Numbered from the stretch's first letter, positions 1 to 8,637 are shown. The stretch: DNA of 22,190 nucleotides from Candidatus Gottesmanbacteria bacterium (GCA_026396845.1 JAPLWC010000043.1:1-22190); one strand, 5' to 3'. The notes: a model not told the origin generated them from the letters alone. Program-made: numbers and translations.

Positions 1-831
1 ATTCCGTTTTCAAATATTTTTCACAATCAGCGCCTGATGAACGCGGAGATTGTCCTAAAAGGCTATTTGGATCATTACAGCCCGAACTTTTTTGTTTCCG
101 AGATCGTTCAGGGGAAATATCACGCTCCGGGTGTAGGACTCTTATACATATGGGAATTGCCGGTTTTACTTTACGGCATACATACGGCGGCGAATATGAA
201 AGGGAAGGGAAAAATAGTTTTGTTTTTATGGTTTTTGTTTGCGCCCGTTGCTTCTGCACCGACTCAGATGTTACCCCATCCTGTACGTGCGATGATTTTT
301 TTACCTTCAGTGCAAATATTCGTTGCAATAGGACTTTGGGAGATATATGCCCGGTATATTGCAAAAAGAAAAACGATGGATAAACTTATGTTGGGAGCCG
401 GAATTCTGATTATTATTCTAAATTTTGGTTACTATCTTCATCAGTATTATATTCATGGACCGATAGATTACGCAGAGGAGTGGCAGTACGGGCATGAACA
501 AGTAGCGCAGGCCGTTCGTGAGATGCAGAGTAAGTTTGACAAAGTTATTGTTTCAACATCTCTTGATCAACCATATATTTTCTTTTTATATTACTTACGA
601 TACGACCCTGCAAAATACCTCTCTTATGGGGGAACGAAATCGGGTAAATTCGATGAAGAAGGAAACGCATTTGATAAATATGAATTTCACAAATTTATGA
701 CAACAAGAACACCGGTACCTTCACGTATCTTGTACGTCGGGACCCCGTCAGAAATTCTTCCCGGGGCTGAACGGCTGGTTACTATAACATATCCCTCAGG
801 AAAGAGCGCCTATGTACTAAGTGCTGAATAA
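1..831 (+). CDS. ArnT/PMT-like GT-C glycosyltransferase, C-terminal part (5' end off the window)
   Basis: The frame is open from base 1, so the start lies to the left and only the last 276 codons are seen. The ATG at 37 is internal. The fragment holds several membrane segments followed by a soluble C-terminal domain. It aligns closely with the C-terminal half of the protein at 11945-13615: both share HAPG-x-GLLY-x-WELP, then SPT-x-M/V-PH-x-R near the next membrane segment, WQYG, QPYIFFL, RYDP-x-KYL and a GxFDE...F..YEF run. By homology it belongs to the GT39/PMT_2-type integral membrane glycosyltransferases, which move a sugar from a polyprenyl-phosphate carrier on the outer face of the membrane. 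The acidic catalytic loop would be in the missing N-terminus, so activity cannot be judged. It converges with the next gene, 20 nt away. Confidence 0.85.
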   Translation: MPFSNIFHNQRLMNAEIVLKGYLDHYSPNFFVSEIVQGKYHAPGVGLLYIWELPVLLYGIHTAANMKGKGKIVLFLWFLFAPVASAPTQMLPHPVRAMIFLPSVQIFVAIGLWEIYARYIAKRKTMDKLMLGAGILIIILNFGYYLHQYYIHGPIDYAEEWQYGHEQVAQAVREMQSKFDKVIVSTSLDQPYIFFLYYLRYDPAKYLSYGGTKSGKFDEEGNAFDKYEFHKFMTTRTPVPSRILYVGTPSEILPGAERLVTITYPSGKSAYVLSAE

Positions 832-851
832 TTGGAAAATAGCTAATTAAT

Positions 852-2576
852 TTAATAGCGGGTGATATAGGTTTGGCAAAACCGTTCTTCGTCCAAACGT
901 TCAATATTAAAATCCTTAATTTGTATTCCGCCTGGATATCGTTTAAGTGCATAAGAGCCGCAAACAGTATCATTAAATATTTTATATAGCGTCCCCCCGT
1001 CATCTAAGCGTGAGAGCTGAATGTTTGGTTCCTCAAGATGCATGTTGCACCTGTAATCGGAGATGATGACGGTATTCTGCGGAGTCGTTTTAATGTTGGT
1101 ATCACAGGCCGCGAACTGTATACCGTTAAATTCGAACGAGCGTGTTGTGTTCAAATGTTTAAGAATAGGAATAGTATTTTTTGTTATGTCATTAGTATAG
1201 AATAAATATTTCTCTAACGTGTCCCCGCCGACTATAGAATACAACGTTATTGGGAGGAGTTGTTTTTTTGAGAGAGTCAGATATCGCGAGAGTGTGCGCA
1301 TTGGGAAGTCCCCTTTTCCGTACAGCGGAATTTGTAGGAAGTATTTTGATAAAAAAATGACGACACTCGCTGTGTATATGAGGAAACATATGGCAATTCC
1401 GATGTTTTTGAATTTTTTAGGTACGGAATTAATCAATTCCGAGATTCCTATACCGATGAATAGAGTTAAAAACGGAAACATCAAGGCCAGATGAAGGGAA
1501 TAATCACCGCTCGTTTGGTGAAACAAATGCGGGAACGATCCGAAGAGAACAAAAAGAGACAGCAAGATAAAATACAGTCGTTTTTTTGCATAGAGTGCTA
1601 ATCCGCCAACAACCATAAATATGAAGTCAATACCATAAAAGAAACTTTGACCGGCTAAAAAGATTTGGTCTCCCTCGATAAACAGATAGGATGGTGAAAA
1701 GATACGGAACAGTTTCCCTGTAATCAATTGAATGTACACTGTGTATTTATTGACAGTCAGTGTAAGAAGTGGTGATTGCATTGCGTTTTTCCGCGTATCG
1801 TTTACCTGCGAAATGACAGTTGGAGAATTGGGTAAAAACAGTTCTCCCAATCGTGATCCGTTCGAAGATGTTTTTAATACCAGTATATAAGCCAAAACTA
1901 TACCTATGCTTATGAGACAGAGTGCTACATAGTGAAGACGGTATTTGTGATTCTGTTTATGATATGCAAGAAATGAAGCGATTGCGACAAACGGTAGAAA
2001 AATCAGTTTCGTGGCAATATAGGAATAGAACGCGAGAAGAAGAGGTACAAGACAGAAAAAGATAGTCCACTTTCTTGCCCGTAACAGCATATAGAGAGCT
2101 AACAGATAAAAAAATATTGACGGAGTTGCCTCATACGCTGTTCTCCCCAAGACGATAAACCATGGATTAATTGCCGCAACCAACCCTGTTGCCTCACCTA
2201 CAAGGGAACCAAAAAGTTCTTTTGCGATAAGATAAAGCAGAACAACGATGCCGACACTCAATAAGGCAAACGGCAGTTTGGCAGTAAATAGAGAGAGGGA
2301 GAATGGTCCGCTGAACGGAATATGTAAAAAATAGGGAAGCTCTGCCGCAACAAGTTGTTCGCCCGGCGGGTAACGGAACAGGAAGACTGATAAAGGATTC
2401 CATGTTCCGCTTGTATCATATCCCGTCAGGAATACGGATTTGGCGGTGAGTATATAATGTAGCTCGTCGCCGCCAACCGCGGTAGGAATTTTATCGAGAT
2501 ATAAAAACCGTAAAAGAGAAGCCAACAGTACAACAATTATGAATATTTTATGATTTTTGAGAAGACCCAGGTTCAT
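852..2576 (-). CDS. ArnT/PMT_2-like GT-C membrane glycosyltransferase (574 aa)
   Basis: Polytopic protein with a first membrane segment at about residues 10-27, then a loop carrying D37-E38. This acidic pair is what GT-C enzymes of the PMT/ArnT type place in the first extracytoplasmic loop for catalysis or metal binding. The following P-P-G-E region (70s) and NPWF-x-x-x-GR-x-xYE region (about 135-150) fit PMT_2. About ten hydrophobic segments follow, and the last 150 residues are a soluble, probably extracytoplasmic domain with four cysteines (AACD, YRCN, TVCG, RFCQ) that could form two disulfides. The likely reaction is transfer of a sugar from polyprenyl phosphate to a surface glycan or protein; the exact sugar and acceptor cannot be read. 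It is divergent from the gene at 2655 with 78 nt between them. No clear Shine-Dalgarno precedes the ATG. Confidence 0.85.
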   Translation of the reverse strand: MNLGLLKNHKIFIIVVLLASLLRFLYLDKIPTAVGGDELHYILTAKSVFLTGYDTSGTWNPLSVFLFRYPPGEQLVAAELPYFLHIPFSGPFSLSLFTAKLPFALLSVGIVVLLYLIAKELFGSLVGEATGLVAAINPWFIVLGRTAYEATPSIFFYLLALYMLLRARKWTIFFCLVPLLLAFYSYIATKLIFLPFVAIASFLAYHKQNHKYRLHYVALCLISIGIVLAYILVLKTSSNGSRLGELFLPNSPTVISQVNDTRKNAMQSPLLTLTVNKYTVYIQLITGKLFRIFSPSYLFIEGDQIFLAGQSFFYGIDFIFMVVGGLALYAKKRLYFILLSLFVLFGSFPHLFHQTSGDYSLHLALMFPFLTLFIGIGISELINSVPKKFKNIGIAICFLIYTASVVIFLSKYFLQIPLYGKGDFPMRTLSRYLTLSKKQLLPITLYSIVGGDTLEKYLFYTNDITKNTIPILKHLNTTRSFEFNGIQFAACDTNIKTTPQNTVIISDYRCNMHLEEPNIQLSRLDDGGTLYKIFNDTVCGSYALKRYPGGIQIKDFNIERLDEERFCQTYITRY

Positions 2577-2654
2577 ACCGCTTATAATAAATAGTGGGAC
2601 TTATACATTAGACATGATAGTATCATACTTGGTATCTGACACATAGAAACGTAT
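2577..2654. promoter_or_regulatory. Divergent intergenic region with overlapping dyads and symmetric -10-like boxes
   Basis: This 78 nt gap separates two divergent start codons. It contains a perfect 13-base palindrome, ATGATA-G-TATCAT (2614-2626). This gives TATCAT, one mismatch from the TATAAT consensus, on both strands. A second perfect palindrome, AGTAT-C-ATACT (2619-2629), overlaps it. If used as a -10 box, the + strand copy would start RNA near 2633, about 20 nt before the ATG at 2655. No convincing -35 box is seen in either direction. The dyads could equally be a regulator binding site. Promoter assignment is inference. Confidence 0.4.
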
Positions 2655-4706
2655 ATGCCTACATTTTCTCTGTCTGACCCGTTATTTTGGTTGCAGTTCC
2701 TCTATTATTTTATAGCAGTGTTTATTGCCTATTATATACCGGGGTCACTTTTTCTCCGCCAAGTAACCATTCCGAGAATATTTAAAATTTCACTTTCAGT
2801 GACTCTCGGTATGGTGTTATTCGCCTGTCAGGGATACCTTTTCGGATATCTTCACATGCGATATGGAACGTATATATATTTGCTTGCGTGTTTCCTGATA
2901 TGGCTTCTGGGACAACGGAAAAAGAAAGCTCTTACGCCATCAACGCAGTTTAAACTGAATTGGAAGACGTGGGCGATTATTTTAACAGGGTCGTTGATGC
3001 AGCTTTCGACTATATGGTTTACCGGTGTGACACTTAAAGGGAATGCATACTATTGCTGCGGAAATGCGAACGACAATTTTCTGTATGGATCATTATCAAG
3101 GGAAGTAATCCGCGCGATACCGCCTGAGAATCCGGGGATGACGGGTGAATTGTTTAAAAATTATCATTACTGGTCAAATATTATCATTGGAGAGACGTCC
3201 CGTATATTCGGTCTTCCGGTATTTCAAACCCAATTTCAATATTCTACCGTGTTGGTATCACTGTTGACCGGCATACTGCTTATCTCATTGATATGGAGTC
3301 TTGGCGGATCGAAAAACCTGGCGTCTTGGACGGTTTTTTTCTTTTACTTCGGCAGTGATGCAATATATTGGTTAATTGCATTTACCCGGAGTGCTCCGAT
3401 ATTCTCGATGAGTTCGCTCGAAGATGGCGCTGGATTTCTGGCCAACTATCCGAGGGCAATGGCGGTGATGGTCGGAGTGGCTGCCATGATTTTATTATTT
3501 TACGTCCGTAAAAAACCCACCCTCACACTAGTTATTGCTACGTCGCTTCTTTTTGCCAGTATAACAGGCATGAAAATATATGTAGCATTTTTTATGTATG
3601 TCGGTTTATTGAGTATCGCTCTGTTTGATGCAATGAAACATAAATCAAAAACGGCTGCAATTATCGGTTTCATGACCGTGGCAATAGTTCTCCCGATATA
3701 TGTACTGACAAATACCGGGGCAGGTGGGTTGTATTACCTCGGCTTTTGGAGAGCACAGAATTTTATCGTTCAACCCTGGTTGAATCTGTTACGGTTGGAA
3801 CAGGCGCGAATCATATATGAGGCAGATCATAAATGGGTACAGGTCATGTGTTTTAATATCCTATTCACGGCAATATATATCGTTGCAACGTTCGGAACGA
3901 AGACAATAGCACTATTAAATACTAAAAAAACATTAAAACAACTGCCGCTTGAAGTTCACATTTTTTTACTACCGGCGTTCGTAACGAGTTTTCTCCTCGG
4001 TTTTTTATTTAACCAGGACACGGGAGAATCTAATACATTTAATTTTCTTGTTTCTGTATTTATTTTTTCTTCTCTGTATGCGGCTCTGGTAATAAATTAT
4101 GCGGTTGAAAAGAGATCCAGATATATTGGAATTATTGTTGCGGTTATTATTATTTTGATGACGATCCCGAGACCAATATATAGGACATACAGGAATATTT
4201 CTGATCTTATAAATAAACGGAGCTTTTCAATTTCAAAAAATATACTTAGCGCTGCGACTGCGGTCAGAAACGGTACAAACCTGACCGATGTATTCCTGAT
4301 AACCCCACGCTATTTTAAGTTTGATACGCAAGGACCGGTATTTAGTATGTTACTTGACAGACCTATGTATTTTTCCGGGGAACAATTCTTATATTGGTTT
4401 AAAGCACCACCCGGTGAAGTTGCACGAAGAAAATACGTCGTATCGACAATTTTTACATCAAATAATATTATCGAGGTCGCGGCGGAACTTAAACAAAATC
4501 AGATTAATTATATATTTGACGTGCCCAGTTCGCTTATAGGAGGCACGACATCAGCTTCTTTTATACAAACATTTTATCAAAATTATGATACGAGAGTATT
4601 AAAAATTGTTACGACGAATATACCTAAGAGTGTATTTGATGATTTTATTGAGTCTACACAGGCGTCAGTGATGCGTTTTGATGAGCTCGCCGCACCGTAT
4701 CGTTAA
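2655..4706 (+). CDS. Large polytopic GT-C-like membrane protein of unassigned family (683 aa)
   Basis: I do not recognise a named family with certainty. The protein has many hydrophobic segments through about residue 500, then a soluble C-terminal stretch of roughly 170 residues. A loop at residues 130-180 carries an acidic residue (D140, in NANDNF), then PPENP (156-160) and YHYWSN (170-175). This resembles the D-x-x-F..., PP-x-x-P and YHY/YYY pattern of large bacterial GT-C-like membrane proteins whose first big loop is the predicted active site. Two adjacent cysteines (C134-C135) sit just before it, which is unusual. A role as an extracytoplasmic glycosyltransferase is likely from fold and context, but donor and acceptor are unknown. 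The ATG at 2655 lacks a Shine-Dalgarno. Its stop codon overlaps the stop of the convergent downstream gene by four bases (4703-4706). Confidence 0.75.
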   Translation: MPTFSLSDPLFWLQFLYYFIAVFIAYYIPGSLFLRQVTIPRIFKISLSVTLGMVLFACQGYLFGYLHMRYGTYIYLLACFLIWLLGQRKKKALTPSTQFKLNWKTWAIILTGSLMQLSTIWFTGVTLKGNAYYCCGNANDNFLYGSLSREVIRAIPPENPGMTGELFKNYHYWSNIIIGETSRIFGLPVFQTQFQYSTVLVSLLTGILLISLIWSLGGSKNLASWTVFFFYFGSDAIYWLIAFTRSAPIFSMSSLEDGAGFLANYPRAMAVMVGVAAMILLFYVRKKPTLTLVIATSLLFASITGMKIYVAFFMYVGLLSIALFDAMKHKSKTAAIIGFMTVAIVLPIYVLTNTGAGGLYYLGFWRAQNFIVQPWLNLLRLEQARIIYEADHKWVQVMCFNILFTAIYIVATFGTKTIALLNTKKTLKQLPLEVHIFLLPAFVTSFLLGFLFNQDTGESNTFNFLVSVFIFSSLYAALVINYAVEKRSRYIGIIVAVIIILMTIPRPIYRTYRNISDLINKRSFSISKNILSAATAVRNGTNLTDVFLITPRYFKFDTQGPVFSMLLDRPMYFSGEQFLYWFKAPPGEVARRKYVVSTIFTSNNIIEVAAELKQNQINYIFDVPSSLIGGTTSASFIQTFYQNYDTRVLKIVTTNIPKSVFDDFIESTQASVMRFDELAAPYR

Positions 4707-6907
4707 GGGTATTGCATCGTTCGTCGTGATCGCAGAAGATAGATGATAAATGACACGAGACCCGTACACGTCACAATCACTCCCAGCGTGAATTCGTCCG
4801 GGGCATAGTTCATGACAATCGTGTGTGCCCCCTGCGGAACATATACCGCCCGTAATGCATAGTTAGCTTTTAACGTTTCAACCTGTTTATCATCTATAAA
4901 TGATTTCCACCCGTTATCATAGGTATCAGAGATATACAGAATCTGCGGCGTGTCGGAATTGGTTCGGAATATTATAGTGTTAGCTTTATAGCTTATAAGA
5001 TCAACGTGTTTGTTTCTGGACGGAAGAACATGTATATGCGGTTCAACACGTTTTTCTAACAGTATCGAGTCTCTCGGATTAAATTTCGGATCAAAAAATA
5101 TATTCTCAAATTCCTTGTCTGTACTGTAATAGTTTATGTTATCTGTTAGAAAGTATCTCGGAGCCGCATAAGCGTTTTCGTAGATAACCCATCCGTCAGT
5201 ATTGTCCCAGATACGTTTGAACCGATCCTGAGGGAAGGTGGCATTATCTTGCGGGTTTTCTACTCTGTCAAGGACATATTTTACACCCAGCGCGTCCAAT
5301 ATTCTCAGACGGTATGGATTACCAGGCAGATCCTTTTTGCCATATCCCGGGGCAATTTCTGCAACACTTCGATTAACAGTAGTGAATTTTTTTACTATAG
5401 TACCGTTTTCAGATGAACGAATAAATCCGTTATAGAAAGCATAATTTATAGCGCCGTATCCGTCCGTTGAGTACAACTGATAGAAGGTACCTATATTTGA
5501 TTCAATTTTGGCAGTCCCGTACCCGTAAAATCTGTTGATTCCGGATATGGATTGAAGGTGCGTTAAAACGTCCGAAGCAGGATATATCCATGTCTTTGGT
5601 ATAAACGGATTAAATTTCTGAAATGCAACAAACCGTTCCAAAATTGTAATAAGGATGATAAGTACCACAATTAATTTTTTCAAGTTTACCTTTTTATACC
5701 CGAGAATTAATAAGGCCAACACAATGATGAAAATTCCGGAAGAATATACAGTATTACGGATGGTTGCCAATTGGTAGGTTTTAGGAACGAAAAGTATTCC
5801 TGCCCAGGCGGCGGCAAATGCAAGGGTCACGGGGAGAAGCATATATAAGTTTTCTTTGTTTTTCAGATACAAATCTAAACCACGTCCCGCTAGAATGCTC
5901 CATATAAATATACCAACGGTTAACAGACGGGTCGGGGAGCCTGTAGAAAAGAGAGGAATATTAATTTTATACAACAACTCGGTGAGAGGGGTTCTTACTA
6001 TGAGTATATATATGATCAAAAGACAGGCAATAAAGAGGATTTCACGATGATGAAATACATGATCTTTTTTACGCAGGTTGAAGATGAATACAGATGCAAG
6101 CAGCAGAGAGGCAATTCCAAAGGATAACGTCAGGCTTACATATGATGTTGTAAGCCAGTAATTTTTTGTGACGGGGTTTCCGAAAAAATCAGGTATCAGT
6201 GTCATGACAAGCTGATACGGTTGAACCAACATATTATTAATGAAAAATTCGTACGGTATTGCGGTTCTTGCTGACTTAAGGAAGTATGCTATAGCAGGAA
6301 AGAGTTGAATACTCCCGATAAGTAAAGAGAATGCAAAGCATGGCAATGCGCGGATAACGATAGAACTATACGGTAGTTTTTTCGTTTTGGAGTCTACATA
6401 TGCGATATATATCCAGTAGAGGATGGCAAAACTGAAATAGAACAGAAAATCCATCGGATATCCGGCAAATAAGGATGCTGATATTGCCAGAGTAAGGACA
6501 ATAATATGTTTTATTTTTACGTTTGACCGCAAATTTTCCAGAGCGTACAGCATCAGCGGAAACCAGGCCAGTGTATGCCCGACAACTCCGAATTCCAGCC
6601 AATCGGTCATATATGAAGAGTAAGCAAGTATTACTGCAGCAAACAAAGATCCTACCGTGGAGATTCCGATTTTTTTGGCATACAGATACATACATACAGA
6701 TATTGTGTCAAAATACTGGGATTTATTCGTGATGGATCCGGGATTGTACCCGAAGTACGATGTATGTCTCCAGGGATTATACTCGGAAAGAAGTAAATCG
6801 CCGGGGAACGGAACATACCCTTTGATTAATACAGTCCAAAAGAAAAATAAGGTAATGAAGGAGAGAATAACATACGGGTTTTTAATTAACTGTATGAATC
6901 GTTTCAT
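4703..6907 (-). CDS. YfhO-family membrane protein with apparent internal deletion (734 aa)
   Basis: The C-terminus is typical of bacterial YfhO (PF09586): NGWKSFIDDK (about 665), KANYALRAVYVPQGAHT, then a final membrane segment. YfhO proteins are GT-C-like and are linked to sugar decoration of surface polymers such as teichoic acids. The N-terminus also starts like the family: a membrane segment, PFPGDLLLSEYNPW (34-46), then NPGS-x-x-NKSQYFDTIS (55-70). Family members from related genomes continue with a tyrosine/proline/tryptophan motif, PLWNPY, FSG-x-PL and a QSA-x-FYP segment of about 75 residues. Here the chain jumps straight from S70 to VCMYLYAKK, which belongs to the next membrane segment. 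The length is correspondingly short. The junction lies on a short direct repeat (6679-6702). The gene follows the one at 6910-8637 after only 2 nt, so the two are probably cotranscribed. No Shine-Dalgarno is seen. Confidence 0.85.
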   Translation of the reverse strand: MKRFIQLIKNPYVILSFITLFFFWTVLIKGYVPFPGDLLLSEYNPWRHTSYFGYNPGSITNKSQYFDTISVCMYLYAKKIGISTVGSLFAAVILAYSSYMTDWLEFGVVGHTLAWFPLMLYALENLRSNVKIKHIIVLTLAISASLFAGYPMDFLFYFSFAILYWIYIAYVDSKTKKLPYSSIVIRALPCFAFSLLIGSIQLFPAIAYFLKSARTAIPYEFFINNMLVQPYQLVMTLIPDFFGNPVTKNYWLTTSYVSLTLSFGIASLLLASVFIFNLRKKDHVFHHREILFIACLLIIYILIVRTPLTELLYKINIPLFSTGSPTRLLTVGIFIWSILAGRGLDLYLKNKENLYMLLPVTLAFAAAWAGILFVPKTYQLATIRNTVYSSGIFIIVLALLILGYKKVNLKKLIVVLIILITILERFVAFQKFNPFIPKTWIYPASDVLTHLQSISGINRFYGYGTAKIESNIGTFYQLYSTDGYGAINYAFYNGFIRSSENGTIVKKFTTVNRSVAEIAPGYGKKDLPGNPYRLRILDALGVKYVLDRVENPQDNATFPQDRFKRIWDNTDGWVIYENAYAAPRYFLTDNINYYSTDKEFENIFFDPKFNPRDSILLEKRVEPHIHVLPSRNKHVDLISYKANTIIFRTNSDTPQILYISDTYDNGWKSFIDDKQVETLKANYALRAVYVPQGAHTIVMNYAPDEFTLGVIVTCTGLVSFIIYLLRSRRTMQYP
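6679..6702. repeat. Short direct repeat at the apparent deletion junction in yfhO-like gene
   Basis: CATACAGATA occurs at 6679-6688 and again at 6693-6702, separated by CATA. On the coding strand this is the TATCTGTATG repeat encoding residues 69-76, precisely where the protein departs from the usual YfhO layout. The 14-base period is not a multiple of three, so loss or gain of one unit would shift the frame. Confidence 0.7.
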
Positions 6908-6909
6908 GT

Positions 6910-8637
6910 TTATTTTTTATTAATCGCATACACAAAATCCTTATCATCGGAATACATAGGGGTTAACAGGGGTGATGAAGTGAGCGCGTTCATTATGTTT
7001 ACTTTCTTATCGGTATCATATTGCCAGATATGCACAACGACATGCGTAATGCCAATGTTTTGTAAAGCAGTCAGGGAATATTCCGAGGGAAAGTTTTCGA
7101 GCGTTTCTCCCATTCTGTTATATGCATCGGGCAGAAAACCGCTGTACCCGTTCAGCATCCTTTTTTTGTGAAACGCGGAAAAATACACCCTATACGTTTC
7201 CAGGGCATATACGTCAGATTGCTGAAGTGTTTCGTAGGACGTATATAGCTGATCTTTCATAAGTTTCCCGTGATAAAACAGTGATAGTGGTAATTCCGCC
7301 AATATCATTGGCTCCGGCTGCCCGCGGATCCATGTATAGACCTTCGGAACGGAATTTTCCGACGGTACCGGGACAAATGGAGTCTGCACCTGCCAGACTT
7401 CAATAAGAAAAGGAAGCAGAAGTAAACAAACGATCCATCTGGACGTGGTTTTTTTCATAACGGTATCAATCCCCAGCGCGGCGAGTACGCTCAAAGATAG
7501 TGCGATGAATATACTGAAACGCGCGGGCACCCTGACGATTTGAAATATGGGGAACAGGTTGTAAAGATAATAGTACGGCAGCTTTATCGTTCCCGTTGAG
7601 AATGATCCGACGGAAAACGATTGTTCGTTGCCCAGCGAAAGCATACATGAGGATACGACTATAAGTAAGAACGACCCGATTATATATCGGTTGCGTTTTA
7701 CGAATGTAATAATGCCGACAAGAGACAGTACCATTACCGTCAGCGTCGGATAAAGGACGTGTTCATTTATATGTTTGGGAAACGGGAGAAAGGCGATAAG
7801 ACTGGTCGGAAGAACGCTTATATAATCCGCGAGCGTTGCCCGTAACTCCGTGACATCATCTATACTTCGTTTTATTTGCGGATATTCAACTTTAAGGCGG
7901 ATATACGGAAACAGCACAATTCCCAAGATTATCAAAAAAGGAAAAACGAGAGGTAACGCGGCTGTCAACCTCTTTCTATATTCAGAAAGGGTGTGGTTCC
8001 GTATACGTTTGACGGTGTCCGTAATGATTACGAGAGCGGTTATAGGCAGCAGAAATACGCCGAAATAAATACTTGAGGCTGTAGAAAATACGTACCAGAT
8101 GCATAAAAGGATAAAATATTTCCGTTTTCCGGCGTCTAAGAATTTAAAAAGATATAGCAGGTAGAGGGGGAGCCATTGGCTGCTTATTACGGGGAGATGG
8201 CCGATTTGGGAAAGTCGGGGATATGAAAACGCATAAAATATTCCGGCCGCAAAAGACGCGACGGGGCTGCCGGTCAGATAGAAGGCCAGAAGATACATAA
8301 AAATTGCGGATAACGGGAACGACAGGATAATAGCTATGTTTTCGGCGAGTATTGGGTTATGTGTTATCCACATAACCGGGGTGGTAATGATACTTTGTGC
8401 CCATAAGGTATCCGAATAGGCAAGCGTATTGGTAAGCGGGAAAAAGATGTTCGTATTCAGGGACGCACTCATCCCCTTCAACATAGCGTCTGCGTTGTAG
8501 GACAGGTTCCACGCATAAAACAACGGGTCAATTACGTTAGGGACGCTATGAGAAATGTTGACGGAATATGGAAGCAGTATCAAGACGGCAAGAATAAGGC
8601 TAAAGAAAAATAATAGTATAATAATTCCTTTATTCAT
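6910..8637 (-). CDS. GT-C-like polytopic membrane protein (575 aa), YfhO/PMT-related
   Basis: The protein has a first membrane segment at residues 4-24, then a loop with D37-P-L-F-Y-A-W. This is the position where GT-C enzymes carry their catalytic acid. NIFFP, TLAYSDTL and then SFPLSAIFMYLLAFYLTG follow, and HLPVISSQWLPLYLLYLF lies near residue 150. This set of motifs (a DPL-x-x-AW loop, YPxxxTLAYS, H-L-x-x-x-S-x-QW-x-P) is one I know from large uncharacterised bacterial membrane proteins annotated as glycosyltransferase-like. A later RVPARFSIFIALSLSVLAALG segment is also shared with YfhO-type proteins. The C-terminal 150 residues look soluble and extracytoplasmic. It likely transfers sugars outside the membrane; the specificity is unknown. 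It is the first gene of a two-gene minus-strand unit with the YfhO gene (2 nt gap) and is divergent from the long + strand operon. Confidence 0.8.
   Translation of the reverse strand: MNKGIIILLFFFSLILAVLILLPYSVNISHSVPNVIDPLFYAWNLSYNADAMLKGMSASLNTNIFFPLTNTLAYSDTLWAQSIITTPVMWITHNPILAENIAIILSFPLSAIFMYLLAFYLTGSPVASFAAGIFYAFSYPRLSQIGHLPVISSQWLPLYLLYLFKFLDAGKRKYFILLCIWYVFSTASSIYFGVFLLPITALVIITDTVKRIRNHTLSEYRKRLTAALPLVFPFLIILGIVLFPYIRLKVEYPQIKRSIDDVTELRATLADYISVLPTSLIAFLPFPKHINEHVLYPTLTVMVLSLVGIITFVKRNRYIIGSFLLIVVSSCMLSLGNEQSFSVGSFSTGTIKLPYYYLYNLFPIFQIVRVPARFSIFIALSLSVLAALGIDTVMKKTTSRWIVCLLLLPFLIEVWQVQTPFVPVPSENSVPKVYTWIRGQPEPMILAELPLSLFYHGKLMKDQLYTSYETLQQSDVYALETYRVYFSAFHKKRMLNGYSGFLPDAYNRMGETLENFPSEYSLTALQNIGITHVVVHIWQYDTDKKVNIMNALTSSPLLTPMYSDDKDFVYAINKK

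Noticed and set aside
832..851. AT-rich partial inverted repeat between convergent genes, considered as a terminator
   Set aside because: The arms CTAATTAA and TTTAATAG have mismatches, there is no GC-rich stem and no T-run.
6366..6695. Minus-strand open frame of 109 codons in the yfhO-like gene, considered as a frameshifted remnant of the missing YfhO region
   Set aside because: Its translation has no NPY, FSG or QSA-x-FYP motif. It is a shadow of the real gene and does not contain the missing block.
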